Positions 1 through 7,533 of a DNA stretch of 39,653 nucleotides are shown here, piece after piece. The position numbers were made by a program, and so were the translations under genes. Where the stretch lies: NCBI GenBank assembly GCA_011050615.1, contig DRFJ01000003.1:1-39653 (forward strand). The letters run 5' to 3'. Source of the stretch: Bacteroidota bacterium. Lineage in GTDB: Bacteria > Bacteroidota > Bacteroidia > Bacteroidales > VadinHA17. The notes below the pieces were generated by a model, which worked only from the letters and a program-made list of their open reading frames with translations, was not told where the DNA came from and did not search any database. Each line of letters opens with the position of its first letter. Position 1 is the first letter of the stretch.

Positions 1-28
1 CACAGGGCACAGGGCGCGGGGCGCAGAG
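1..28. repeat. Heptamer tandem repeat, locus 1
   Basis: Four consecutive degenerate 7-mers can be read: CACAGGG, CACAGGG, CGCGGGG, CGCAGAG. It lies in the spacer after the 3' end of the ATPase gene and may continue beyond the window. It belongs to the set of period-7 spacer repeats also seen near 1514, 4082, 5176, 6749, 16152, 20362 and 24463. Confidence 0.6.
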
Positions 29-62
29 CTTCAGCCCGATGTTCCAGAAAAGTTGTCTTAAC

Positions 63-1193
63 TTATTTAAAGAATTCATTTTTAAGCCAGAATCTATACA
101 TTGGATCCTGAAATGAAACCACTCCTGCATTTTTATCAAGAATATCTTTGCTGATCAGGGCCTTCCTCGAACGGTTTACACTGGCTGAAGAGCTCAGACG
201 ATATTTTGAAATCACCTGGATAGATGACAGGGCACTTTCTCCGGCAATCATAGCCCTCAGGAGATTGAGCTGGTTTGTTGTAAGTGTCTCCGTTATTGTA
301 GCAAAAAGCAGACTTAATTGTCCGATAATATTACTGAATGCCAGGTTAATTATTTCATCTGAGCATTTTCTTTTTGTTCTTAACCATACCTGTTGAGCCA
401 GTTGTTGAACATAATAAGGATGGTTGTCTGCAAGTCCTACTATCTGCTTTGCCTGTTCTTCTGATATAATCTTGCCTGTAGATTGAAATCTTTCTCCAAG
501 AAAATCAATCCATGACCCTGTGTCTATTTTTTCCAGGAATATCAAATCACCAAATTTATAGAAAGGCATCGATGGATTAGTGAAGACGTTCAGCATCATA
601 TGCCTTCTGCTCCCATAAAGGCAGTATGATACTTTCTGGTGCTTCTGCCAGTGAGATCTCAGCCGCTTCTGAAAAAATATCGGGTCATCAAATTCTCCGA
701 TATTCTGAAACTCATCAATACAAACAACGATCTTGAGATTCCTTTCTGCAGAAAGGTTTTCCGGCAGATCAAGGATCTCATCAGGATTTTTTCTGATCTC
801 ATTCCAGTCGAAACTAAGACTGAATTCATTCCCGGGGTCAGCATTCAGGACTATCTTTGGAACAACCTGCCTTAAGAATCTTTTCGCTGAATCAACAGAT
901 TCTTCCCATTTGCTGGAAACCGATTTTAATACAGATGTCGCAAGTGATTCATAAAACTGTTCTTCATCCCTTATATTGAACAAATCGATTTTACATATCC
1001 GGAGCTTCGTGTTTTTACTGCCAATTATCTCTGTGGCTTTCTCCACGAGTGAACTCTTACCCCAGCGGCGTGGAGAAATGATGATCGTATTGATCATCGA
1101 GTTGAAATTCGTTACCAGGTGATGTGTTTCACTCTCCCTGTCGGTAAAATTCTTATCCCTGGCAATTTTTCCAAACACAAAAGGTGTCTCCAT
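63..1193 (-). CDS. AAA-type ATPase (archaeal ATPase-like family)
   Basis: Predicted cytoplasmic P-loop ATPase of 376 residues. A degenerate Walker A loop (SPRRWGKSSL, about residues 40-49) is followed by a Walker B strand (IVVCIDEF, about 155-162) and an arginine-containing stretch (YGSRRHMM, about 193-200). The last 80 residues look like a winged-helix DNA-binding domain. This architecture, with the 'PRRxGKS' loop, is typical of the multi-copy ATPases of the archaeal ATPase/DUF234-like type that are scattered in Bacteroidota and archaeal genomes. Their biological role is mostly unknown. It stands alone, with no partner nuclease nearby, and heptamer repeats lie beyond its 3' end. The start is the first ATG after an AT-rich spacer. 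Family assignment is fairly sure; function is not. Confidence 0.8.
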   Translation of the reverse strand: METPFVFGKIARDKNFTDRESETHHLVTNFNSMINTIIISPRRWGKSSLVEKATEIIGSKNTKLRICKIDLFNIRDEEQFYESLATSVLKSVSSKWEESVDSAKRFLRQVVPKIVLNADPGNEFSLSFDWNEIRKNPDEILDLPENLSAERNLKIVVCIDEFQNIGEFDDPIFFQKRLRSHWQKHQKVSYCLYGSRRHMMLNVFTNPSMPFYKFGDLIFLEKIDTGSWIDFLGERFQSTGKIISEEQAKQIVGLADNHPYYVQQLAQQVWLRTKRKCSDEIINLAFSNIIGQLSLLFATITETLTTNQLNLLRAMIAGESALSSIQVISKYRLSSSASVNRSRKALISKDILDKNAGVVSFQDPMYRFWLKNEFFK

Positions 1194-1316
1194 TTTATAA
1201 TCATATTATGATACAAGTATATGAAACATCTTTGTATGTAACAAATTTGTTTTATACTGGCATAAGTGGTTATAATCATCCGAAACCTGTTTCCTCAGTT
1301 ATATGTCTCAACTTTG

Positions 1317-1331
1317 CCGGGCATTGCCCGG
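1317..1331. other. Short GC-rich perfect inverted repeat
   Basis: CCGGGCA and TGCCCGG are perfect complements separated by one base, giving a compact hairpin with an effective loop of 3-5 bases. It is just downstream of the nucleoside hydrolase remnant and is not followed by a T-run, so it is not a standard terminator. Confidence 0.4.
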
Positions 1332-1339
1332 GGCAGGGG

Positions 1340-1500
1340 CTACGGCTTCGGAGGGCAGAGCAGGGCGCCTAGCTGTATGTCCGGATGCCCGTAAAACTTG
1401 TTAACGGCATCAATAGCGGATACGGCATACCGCCCGGCAGCTCACATTCGCTTCTGTCGATGAAATGACGCAGCATGACCAGGGCATCCAGGGCGGCGAC
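1340..1500 (-). pseudogene. Nucleoside hydrolase remnant (frameshifted, truncated both ends)
   Basis: Read on the minus strand, one frame gives ALDALVMLRHFIDRSECEL (from about 1494 down to 1440) and a second frame continues with RYAVSAIDAVNKFYGHPDIQ (about 1432 down to 1373), ending at a TAG at 1340-1342. Together they match the N-terminal part of the inosine/uridine-type nucleoside hydrolase family. In that family the calcium-binding DxDxxxDDAxAL segment is followed by a 'gv' strand and then by an AIDAxNxxYGxPDIPxG helix. The N-terminal aspartate cluster and the remaining two thirds of the enzyme are absent. A frameshift near 1432-1440 separates the two pieces. The broken 5' end runs into the heptamer repeat at 1514-1541. 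Clearly non-functional. Confidence 0.65.
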
Positions 1501-1513
1501 AAAGTGATATGCG

Positions 1514-1541
1514 GTGAGAGACGAGTGATGAGTTATGCATA
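1514..1541. repeat. Heptamer tandem repeat, locus 2
   Basis: Degenerate 7-mers GTGAGAG, ACGAGTG, ATGAGTT, ATGCATA follow one another. They lie at the broken 5' end of the nucleoside hydrolase remnant. Confidence 0.5.
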
Positions 1542-1612
1542 GTGGACTCCGCTTCTCGCCGGTTCTACCTGCTCGGTTCAATGATTAGACGGTTTAACCT
1601 TTCAACATTGTT

Positions 1613-3151
1613 TTAATCGGTCCAGGGGACCAGGGGTGAGCGGTAGAAGTCGATCTCCAGGTTTTCGAATCTTTTGCCGTGGTCTGCCAGCCGTAGTTTA
1701 TAAGTTTCCCAGTCACGCAGTGCCGGGGTTGTCCACCCTATCTCGGCATAGCCGGGCAGTCTCGGAAACACCATGTATTCCAGTTCGTCAATATTCGTAA
1801 TGGTCTCTGTCCACAAGGGTGCTTCCACACCAAGAATATTTTCTTTGGTCACTCCTTCAACCATGTTTGCAGGATCCCAGGTATAGGCATGATCCACTTC
1901 AATGTAGCCTGCCCAGTTTAAGCCCAGATGGGTGGTGGAGTCGTATTGCATATCAAGGTAGGCCCTTGCCGCCGGAGACATAAGCACCCTGGCGCCTTTT
2001 GCTACTCCCATAGTGGTATTTTCCACATTAGCCCAGAACTGGACAGCGGCGCCATTCACCAGGCTGGCATTGGCAATCTCATCCCAGCCAATAACCTTCT
2101 TACCGTACTTCAATACAATATCCTGGACACGTTCAATAAAGTATACATAGTCGTCGTGTGCCGTCACGTGGGATTCGTCGCCCCCAATATGAAACCAGGG
2201 TCCGGGTGTCAGTGCTGCAAGCTCCCTCACCACATCATCCACAAACTGGCAGGTAATCTCTTTGTCTGTACACAGGGTGCTGAAGCCCACCTCTATACCT
2301 GTATACAGTTCTGTCGCTTTGCCATCACAGTTCAGCTCGGCATAGGATGCCAGGGCAGCATTAGTATGTCCGGGCATATCAATCTCGGGCACTATAGTAA
2401 TGTATTTCCCCTGAGCGTATTTTACAATGTCGGCATATTGTTCCTGGGTATAGAAGCCTCCTTCCCCACCACCTACTTCGGTACTGCCGCCTATCTCGGT
2501 GAGCATGGGCCACGACTTGATCTCAATGCGCCAGCCCTGGTCATCGGAAAGGTGGAGGTGCAGTGTGTTCATTTTGTACATGGCCAGGAAATCGATAACC
2601 CTCTTTACATCCTCAACACTGAAAAAATGCCGGGCCACATCAAGCATGGCACCGCGATAAGCATATTCGGGATAATCACTTACTGTGCCGGTGGCAATTG
2701 TCAGTGCCTCACCTGCATCAGCCTTCACCGGGACTGCCTGCAACAGGGTTTGAGCGCCATAGAAACATCCTGCCGGTGAGCCGCCTTTTATGGTTATCAG
2801 CTTATTGCCTATGACCATCTCATAGCCTTCCGGCCCGGCACCGGTGTTGCTGACTTCGAGGCAAATACCCCTGGCCGGTTCAGATTCTGCAGCTTGTGTA
2901 TTTATAGTAAGGCCTGAGATTGATCCCAGTTGTTCCGCCATGAAGGAAGCTATATTCTGTAATCCTTCCACCCCGGACTGATAATAAACAACTGTGGAAG
3001 AAGATACCTTGAAGGCATCGCCCGTATAGATAACATTCACGGGTTGGGGAATAAAACTGGCCTGCGTGAGATCAGCAGGTTGTTCAGGTGTGCAGGCTGA
3101 CAGGATAAGTAAGGTCAGCGCCAGGGGAATAAATTTTACTATGGTATGCAT
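1613..3151 (-). CDS. Beta-N-acetylhexosaminidase, GH20, lipoprotein
   Basis: Removes terminal beta-linked GlcNAc or GalNAc from oligosaccharides and glycans by substrate-assisted catalysis. The 512-residue protein begins with a lipoprotein signal ending LLILSAC, so Cys20 should be lipidated and the enzyme anchored in the outer membrane or periplasm. A GH20b-type N-terminal domain (about 35-155) precedes the catalytic TIM barrel (about 160-490). Visible family motifs are YRGAMLDVARHFF (165-177), LHLSDDQGWRIE (199-210), VPEIDMPGH (254-262) and HIGGDES (321-327), in which Asp325-Glu326 is the catalytic pair. Tryptophans of the active-site pocket are present near the C terminus. It is full length and stands alone. 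Released GlcNAc could feed the NagB-like protein encoded near 18-20 kb. Confidence 0.95.
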   Translation of the reverse strand: MHTIVKFIPLALTLLILSACTPEQPADLTQASFIPQPVNVIYTGDAFKVSSSTVVYYQSGVEGLQNIASFMAEQLGSISGLTINTQAAESEPARGICLEVSNTGAGPEGYEMVIGNKLITIKGGSPAGCFYGAQTLLQAVPVKADAGEALTIATGTVSDYPEYAYRGAMLDVARHFFSVEDVKRVIDFLAMYKMNTLHLHLSDDQGWRIEIKSWPMLTEIGGSTEVGGGEGGFYTQEQYADIVKYAQGKYITIVPEIDMPGHTNAALASYAELNCDGKATELYTGIEVGFSTLCTDKEITCQFVDDVVRELAALTPGPWFHIGGDESHVTAHDDYVYFIERVQDIVLKYGKKVIGWDEIANASLVNGAAVQFWANVENTTMGVAKGARVLMSPAARAYLDMQYDSTTHLGLNWAGYIEVDHAYTWDPANMVEGVTKENILGVEAPLWTETITNIDELEYMVFPRLPGYAEIGWTTPALRDWETYKLRLADHGKRFENLEIDFYRSPLVPWTD

Positions 3152-3330
3152 TTTTCGCTGTTAATTTGTTTACAGAACATAAAGGTATGCAATATTTGAG
3201 ATTGTTGAGTTATTGAATCATGTAATCGGTGAACCGAGCAGGGTGAGTTTACCGCAGGCTAGCGAGGCCTGTAGGCTCGGCGAAGCCAATCGGGCTGGAG
3301 GCCTGAAGGCGCAGGGGGAATGCTCAGTGA

Positions 3331-3936
3331 TCAACCTCCTTTTAGTTTTTGGATTTCCTTAAAATGCTCCATTGTCATTTTTTCACGGGCCCGCCTGGAA
3401 GACTGGCGATATTCTTCAAATTCATCATTAAGATCCTTTAAATCCTCTTTGGTTTTGTTGGTTATAAACCTGTTTCGTTTAAACAGGGCAAATCCCATTA
3501 CCAGCAAAATTATTAGTGCTGCAATGATTGTCAACATAATTAAATTATAGACTATCTTGTTGATTTCCAGACCAAAAAGGCTGATATTGTGTTTTGTCCG
3601 TGTAACTTCCTGCAGATCGGAAGTTGTGTCTTCAAGAGAATTCTTCAGGGAATCATTTGCTTTGTTCAATGATGAGATATGAATATTTAAGTCTGCAATC
3701 TCATTCCTGTATGCAGCAAGAGAATCCATTATGTTACTGTTGACTTTTTGAAACATATCCTCCCTAATGGCCCGGTAGTTTTCATAAATCCTGGTATGTT
3801 CCTCTATATAATTAATCTGTCCCTCTATAGTGTTTGTGAGTAGTTCATCCGGCAGGGGCCTCTGGCCATAGCCTTTATTAAATATCATTAGCATTAAAGC
3901 GATAATCAATATATACCTGTACTGGAAATTTTTCAT
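3331..3936 (-). CDS. Coiled-coil membrane protein, Bacteroidota-specific
   Basis: Protein of 201 residues with an N-terminal signal peptide or anchor (about 1-24, ending GYGQ), a periplasmic coiled-coil stretch (about 60-112, rich in S, N, D, L heptads), one membrane helix (about 129-152) and a charged cytoplasmic coiled-coil tail (160-201). The layout matches a Bacteroidota family of about 200 residues whose members are often mislabelled as tRNA (guanine-N1)-methyltransferase; no methyltransferase motif is visible here. Function unknown. The segment between its start and the nitroreductase gene contains an imperfect 8-bp inverted repeat but no clear promoter. Confidence 0.75.
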   Translation of the reverse strand: MKNFQYRYILIIALMLMIFNKGYGQRPLPDELLTNTIEGQINYIEEHTRIYENYRAIREDMFQKVNSNIMDSLAAYRNEIADLNIHISSLNKANDSLKNSLEDTTSDLQEVTRTKHNISLFGLEINKIVYNLIMLTIIAALIILLVMGFALFKRNRFITNKTKEDLKDLNDEFEEYRQSSRRAREKMTMEHFKEIQKLKGG

Positions 3937-4081
3937 TTTTCTTATAGGTCAAATTTTTAAAAATCATTATCACTACTTATTTAACGCAACTAAGCGGTAA
4001 AAATTACATTCGAAAGTGAATGATGTCGTTAGGCTGAAGAAAGGGGACCAGTCTACGCTTAATCTTCAGCAAAAAAAACAG

Positions 4082-4116
4082 GGAGCATTGGGTATTAGGC
4101 GGATGGCGGAGCATTA
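4082..4116. repeat. Weak heptamer repeat, locus 3
   Basis: A degenerate 7-base periodicity can be read as GGAGCAT, TGGGTAT, TAGGCGG, ATGGCGG, AGCATTA, ending at the stop codon of the nitroreductase gene. It is weaker than the other loci and was noticed only because they have the same period. Confidence 0.3.
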
Positions 4117-4740
4117 ATCTACCGGGTAGCCAACGGTCTGGGCAAGGACGATTTTGTGGTTGCCGTCGAGCTGCAGCTTCTCTGCCAACACTTCCCTGTC
4201 AACCAGACCCCTGACAACGGTATTAAGATTCTCTGAGGCGCAGAAGAGGTATACGTTCTGGGCAATGAAGGCCGCATCTGCCCAGGAATATTTTAACTTG
4301 TCCTGCCCGCTTCTGTCACCCATCCTTGTATAGTCGGCCACATAGACAATATTAAGTGGTGCCTCCCTGACAAAATCCTGTAATCCGGTATATTCCCTGT
4401 AATCGCCGTCGATAAGCTTTTCAAGGTAATGACCTTTTTCATGGTACAGGTATACGCCTTCTTTCGTCACGGCATATACTCTTATCTCCTGCCAGTTTAC
4501 AGCAGAAGGAGCTGTCCTGTATGTCCCGCGTGTGCTACCGCAGGCAGCCCAGAACAGGTTGCCCATAAGCTCAGCCGGCAAGTCACCGGTTGAGAACTCG
4601 CGTGATGAATGCCTCTCGTTGAGTGCCTGCATGAGGGGCTTACCCCCTTCACGGTCAGGTTCGGGAAATTTTATGTCCTGTGCGTTTGTCATGTTAATAC
4701 TGATAAGGATAAGGATCAGTGTTAAAAATCTTGTTTTCAT
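4114..4740 (-). CDS. Secreted SagB-type nitroreductase family protein
   Basis: FMN-dependent nitroreductase-like oxidoreductase of 208 residues with a cleavable signal peptide (about 1-20, ending TNAQ). The family N-terminal motif is seen as ALNERHSSREFSTGDLP (about 39-55). It is followed by the NLFWAACG helix and the TAPSAVNWQEIRVYAV segment, in which Ser/Asn residues contact FMN. The C-terminal part holds the AQNVYLFCASENLNTVVRG motif that completes the dimer. Length and motifs fit the small SagB-like group that is common in Bacteroidota as exported proteins; substrates are unknown. It is divergent from the truncated FAD oxidoreductase at 4938, with a perfect hairpin between them. Confidence 0.85.
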   Translation of the reverse strand: MKTRFLTLILILISINMTNAQDIKFPEPDREGGKPLMQALNERHSSREFSTGDLPAELMGNLFWAACGSTRGTYRTAPSAVNWQEIRVYAVTKEGVYLYHEKGHYLEKLIDGDYREYTGLQDFVREAPLNIVYVADYTRMGDRSGQDKLKYSWADAAFIAQNVYLFCASENLNTVVRGLVDREVLAEKLQLDGNHKIVLAQTVGYPVD

Positions 4741-4825
4741 ATATAAACTTTTTAAGCTGAAATATAATAAATGCGAACCATTTGTTTAAACTCAAAATCA
4801 TACTTTCTTATTTATTCGTTTCCGT

Positions 4826-4851
4826 TAAATTAAGCATTTTTGCTTAATTTA
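4826..4851. promoter_or_regulatory. Perfect 11-bp inverted repeat in a divergent spacer
   Basis: TAAATTAAGCA and TGCTTAATTTA are exact complements separated by TTTT. The repeat lies between the divergent starts at 4740 and 4938. No T-run follows on either side, so a dyad operator or a structured 5' leader is more likely than a terminator. Confidence 0.4.
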
Positions 4852-5151
4852 CTGTCCTGGTAAAGTTAGCAGTTCCCTCAGTCTCAGTCTATGCTTAGCC
4901 TTATTGACACGGGTTACAGCAAACAAACAAAGCATATATGTTACAAATGAGAATAAAACATACTTTTATAGCAGCAATAGCATTTATAATTATTCAGCTT
5001 TTGTCCTGTAACAGTAAAAATGACAGAAATCAGAATTCTGCAGATGTTGTGATATGTGGAGGGACTTCTGCAGGTATATCATCTGCAATTCAAACTGCAA
5101 GGCTTGGCAAGCAGGTAATATTGATTGAACCAACTAATCGTTTGGGAGGGT

Positions 5152-5175
5152 TGATTACGCAGATTTACACAGATT
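5152..5175. repeat. Dispersed repeat TGATTACGCAGA, copy A
   Basis: TGATTACGCAGA at 5152-5163 is followed by the related units TTTACACAGA and TTACACGGG. The same core occurs at 6292-6303 (identical) and 13380-13391 (one change). This copy forms the breakpoint of the truncated FAD oxidoreductase. Confidence 0.6.
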
Positions 5176-5199
5176 ACACGGGACACGGAACGCGGAACG
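5176..5199. repeat. Heptamer tandem repeat, locus 4
   Basis: ACACGGG, ACACGGA, ACGCGGA and a partial ACG follow directly after the dispersed repeat. They end seven bases before the stop codon of the GMP synthase gene. Confidence 0.6.
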
Positions 5200-5205
5200 T
5201 CGTTG

Positions 5206-6168
5206 TCAGACGGCTTCGATGGTTGAGGGTGGTTTGGCAGCGATGTTGTATGTTACACTGACCACTCCGGCTATCTGTTCAAGAATTTCATTGGCCAGTT
5301 TTGTCAATGTTTCATAGGGCAGGTTTGTTGGTGTGGCAGTGCGGGCATCCACGCTGTCCCAGCACCTTATCTCTATCTGCCTGCCAAAATCCCTTTTGCC
5401 GTCGCGCATACCGGTAACACGATCTTCATGCAGTATGGCCATGTACTGGAAGGCCCCTGTTTCACAGAGTCTTTTTTCGGTTATCGAAGTGGCCTTCCTC
5501 ACGATGCCGAGTTTTTCCCGGGTCACTTCACCAATAATGCGTGCCGCCAGTGCCGGTCCGGGAAAAGGTATACGGGCATAGTACTCTTCGGTAAGTCCCA
5601 GTGCTTTGCCTACTTTTCTCACGCTATCTTTCCTGAGTTGTATAAGTGGTTCAATAATACTGTAACCAAAGGCCTCCTGAGGGTTTATCCCCAGCTGTTC
5701 GAAGACATTATGCTGGCGTTTGATGCCGGCCACTGTCTCATCAATATCTGTAAGTATGGTACCCTGCAACAGGTGCAGGGCCTTGCTTTCGCGCACCAGC
5801 CTTCCAAATACCTCCTTGTAGAAGGTTTGTGTTATGGCTTCCCTTTTCTCTTCAGGATCAGTAATACCCTTAAGAGCCGACAGGAATTCTTCTTCAGCAT
5901 CAATGATCTCCACCTTAACGCCCAGGTCTTTAAAGAAGGCAGCCACCTTCTCCGGCTCCCCCTCACGCATGAGACCGTTCTGTATAAAGACGGTCCGGAG
6001 CCTCATACCCAGGGCACGGTGACCCAGCAGGGTGGCTACCGAAGAATCCACTCCTCCCGACAGGGCATTGATGGTGGTGCCCTCTCCTACGGACTGTCTT
6101 ATTTCATTTACTTTCTCAGTAATAAATGTTTCGGTATTCAATGATTCTGCAAGGATTTCTTTTGTCAT
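5206..6168 (-). CDS. guaAB: GMP synthase, stand-alone ATP-pyrophosphatase subunit
   Basis: Converts XMP to GMP by adenylylating XMP and replacing the adenylate with ammonia; the ammonia normally comes from a glutaminase partner. The 320-residue protein starts directly with the PP-loop domain: the LSGGVDSS motif lies near residues 38-45. The dimerisation domain that binds XMP follows, ending with the family signature KPPSTIE. The N-terminal class I glutamine amidotransferase domain that makes most bacterial GuaA about 510 residues long is absent, so this is the two-subunit form best known from archaea. No glutaminase subunit is seen in the window. Motifs such as RIPFPGP and QGTILTDIDE are intact. 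The convergent FAD oxidoreductase fragment overlaps its 3' end by about 56 bases. Confidence 0.88.
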   Translation of the reverse strand: MTKEILAESLNTETFITEKVNEIRQSVGEGTTINALSGGVDSSVATLLGHRALGMRLRTVFIQNGLMREGEPEKVAAFFKDLGVKVEIIDAEEEFLSALKGITDPEEKREAITQTFYKEVFGRLVRESKALHLLQGTILTDIDETVAGIKRQHNVFEQLGINPQEAFGYSIIEPLIQLRKDSVRKVGKALGLTEEYYARIPFPGPALAARIIGEVTREKLGIVRKATSITEKRLCETGAFQYMAILHEDRVTGMRDGKRDFGRQIEIRCWDSVDARTATPTNLPYETLTKLANEILEQIAGVVSVTYNIAAKPPSTIEAV

Positions 6169-6232
6169 GGTGGTGTATTTTTGAATATTATATTCTGTTT
6201 CAGCAAAATTAAATGTAATAAATAAATTGAAT

Positions 6233-6308
6233 ATGCGAACTGATTATGCGAATTTAATGCGAATAGTGACACAGATTACACAGATTTTGGCTGATTACGC
6301 AGATGGTA
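6233..6308. repeat. Composite repeat: ATGCGAA units plus TGATTACGCAGA copy B
   Basis: Three ATGCGAA units (from 6233, 6246 and 6257) are followed by two ACACAGATT units and then by CTGATTACGCAGA (6291-6303). The block fills the spacer between guaAB and the 3' end of trmO. The same order, ATGCGAA units and then TGATTAYGCAGA, recurs at 13325-13391. Confidence 0.6.
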
Positions 6309-6693
6309 GATCAAGGGAGAGAGACGGCTTTATATCCAGGACGGGTGTATTATTAAGGGCGTCGAGACCGGTGACAGTGAGGATATTACCTTCGCGTTTG
6401 ATGAGGGTAACATGGCTAAGGCCTATGGCGCTTGGGCGACGTGGTGAGCAGCAGGCGAAGACACCGCGGTAGTCGCCCGAGCGGGTGGTTGTGCGTAGCT
6501 CGTAGCCTTCGGAACGGTCAAAATACCAGAGGATGTTCAGTTCACGGTAGTTCTCTATCTTGTAGAGTCCGTCTGCAAACTCTTCCTTCACCTCTATGGT
6601 TGAAACAGAACGCATGATGCTGTCGGCCTGTGAGTGTTCAGCATAATTAAATTGATTTTTTACGACCCCTATTATTGATATGTTAAGATTCAT
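6295..6693 (-). CDS. trmO: tRNA (adenine N6)-methyltransferase TrmO/TsaA family
   Basis: TrmO methylates N6 of the threonylcarbamoyl adenosine at tRNA position 37, using S-adenosylmethionine. The 132-residue protein shows the UPF0066 core: IIGVVKNQF near the N terminus, then RGVFACCSPRRPSAIGLS (about 75-92), HVTLIKREGNILTVTGLD and the terminal TPVLDIKP. In the family the SPxRPNPIG segment forms the SAM pocket. Here it reads SPRRPSAIG, a conservative change at the NP pair. The length is that of the short bacterial form without the C-terminal extension of the E. coli enzyme. Its 3' end touches the composite repeat, and the last codons (about DLPSA) are repeat sequence, so the tail may have been altered. 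Confidence 0.85.
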   Translation of the reverse strand: MNLNISIIGVVKNQFNYAEHSQADSIMRSVSTIEVKEEFADGLYKIENYRELNILWYFDRSEGYELRTTTRSGDYRGVFACCSPRRPSAIGLSHVTLIKREGNILTVTGLDALNNTPVLDIKPSLSLDLPSA

Positions 6694-6748
6694 GTTTGTT
6701 TTTTTGCGGTAGTAGTAACAGGCTGTAAATGTAGGAACAAATTATGAA

Positions 6749-6811
6749 AGGCGGAAAGCGGAACACGTAACAGGGCGCAAGGCAGGTCTGAAGGCTGAAG
6801 GAGAGGCCGGA
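6749..6811. repeat. Heptamer tandem repeat, locus 5 (nine units)
   Basis: The clearest long example: AGGCGGA, AAGCGGA, ACACGTA, ACAGGGC, GCAAGGC, AGGTCTG, AAGGCTG, AAGGAGA, GGCCGGA. Successive units resemble their neighbours more than distant ones, as expected for slippage followed by drift. It lies between trmO and hdeD. Confidence 0.6.
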
Positions 6812-6857
6812 AGTCGGTAATCCATACATCCATTATTGCTTGCTCCCACCGGTCGCT

Positions 6858-6869
6858 CGCGAGCTCGCG
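6858..6869. other. 12-bp GC-rich palindrome
   Basis: CGCGAGCTCGCG is a perfect palindrome in the spacer upstream of the HdeD-like gene. There is no T-run beside it. It may be a protein site or chance in a GC-rich spacer. Confidence 0.3.
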
Positions 6870-6960
6870 GCATTCTCCTGCCTCCGGCAAACTAGCCCTG
6901 CCCGGTTCCAATTATAATATATTGTGTATCTTTAAGATTGTAAAAACAAAACAGGAAATT

Positions 6961-7533
6961 ATGAACAAATCTTTACACAGGAGCTGGTGGATGGAATTGC
7001 TGAAAGGCCTGATAGCCACAGCACTGGCTGTAATAATATTTATGAATCCTGCCGATGCCCTGGTGGCAATAGCCACTTACATAGGAGCCCTGGCTATCAT
7101 TGCAGGCATTGTGCTCATCATTATTGCTCTTAGCAGAAGGCGTAAGTTCTGGCAGTTCCTTTTCGGACAGGGTATTATTTACTCAATTATCGGCCTGGTA
7201 ATAGTTGCCTATCCCAAAGTGACAGCCGGCTTGCTTATAGTCCTGATGGGGCTGTTCATAGTCATACTGGGAATAATACAATTATCAGCCTATATACATT
7301 TAAGGGAGGTGATGCCAGCCCCTCCCCTGACACTGGCAACAGCAATAATATCAATACTGGTAGGTATTCTCCTGCTCTTCAATCCTTTTGAAGGAGCGGT
7401 GCTGGCAACTGTCATAATAGGTGTATATGCAGTTTTATATGGTGTTACAAGGCTGTATGTGGCCTGGTCGCTGGTAACAGGGAAAGGGAAGAAGGAAAAA
7501 GGTATAGAGTTTGAGGATATAGTTGATGATTAA
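6961..7533 (+). CDS. HdeD/DUF308 family membrane protein
   Basis: Inner-membrane protein of 190 residues with six hydrophobic helices arranged as three pairs, the DUF308/HdeD repeat layout. Each pair contains the characteristic 'G-I-I-L-G' type turns, for example LVAIATYIGALAIIAGIVLI and LIVLMGLFIVILGIIQ. HdeD in E. coli is linked to acid resistance at high cell density; the role in Bacteroidota is not established. The ATG at 6961 was preferred over a TTG 39 bases upstream because the family begins with a short basic segment followed by the first helix. The small membrane gene at 7625 follows on the same strand about 90 bases later. Confidence 0.85.
   Translation: MNKSLHRSWWMELLKGLIATALAVIIFMNPADALVAIATYIGALAIIAGIVLIIIALSRRRKFWQFLFGQGIIYSIIGLVIVAYPKVTAGLLIVLMGLFIVILGIIQLSAYIHLREVMPAPPLTLATAIISILVGILLLFNPFEGAVLATVIIGVYAVLYGVTRLYVAWSLVTGKGKKEKGIEFEDIVDD

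Larger units (their letters stand above)
4938..5261 (+). pseudogene. FAD-dependent oxidoreductase, truncated after N-terminal Rossmann segment
   Basis: The first 72 codons encode a lipoprotein-type signal (ending QLLSC, Cys24) and the start of a flavoprotein. The dinucleotide-binding motif VVICGGTSAGISSAIQTAR is followed by a strand ending in the ribose-binding acid (VILIEPTNRLGG). This is the N terminus of the secreted FAD-dependent oxidoreductase family (PF12831-like), normally about 500 residues or more. Homology stops exactly at the GGL of this motif (about 5153). There the reading frame enters the repeat TGATTACGCAGATTTACACAG and then the ACACGGG heptamers. It runs on meaninglessly to 5261, overlapping the 3' end of the convergent GMP synthase gene. 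Over 80 percent of the enzyme is missing, so it cannot be active. Confidence 0.75.

Noticed and set aside
63..1193. ATPase as part of a defence island
   Set aside because: No effector, nuclease or toxin gene is adjacent; the family is common as single genes in Bacteroidota.
1928..2779. Plus-strand open frame of 283 codons opposite the hexosaminidase gene
   Set aside because: It lies wholly antisense to a well-supported GH20 gene, has a His/Cys-rich composition typical of antisense frames and matches no family.
4033..4070. Inverted repeat GCTGAAGA/TCTTCAGC next to eight A as a terminator for the nitroreductase gene
   Set aside because: On the strand of that gene the T-run comes before the stem, not after it, and the loop is 22 bases; not a terminator.
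5428..6144. Plus-strand open frame of 238 codons opposite the GMP synthase gene
   Set aside because: Antisense of a conserved enzyme with all motifs; no recognisable protein features.
6690..6911. Open frame of 73 codons between trmO and hdeD
   Set aside because: It is made largely of the nine-unit heptamer repeat and a GC-rich palindrome; the translation is not protein-like.
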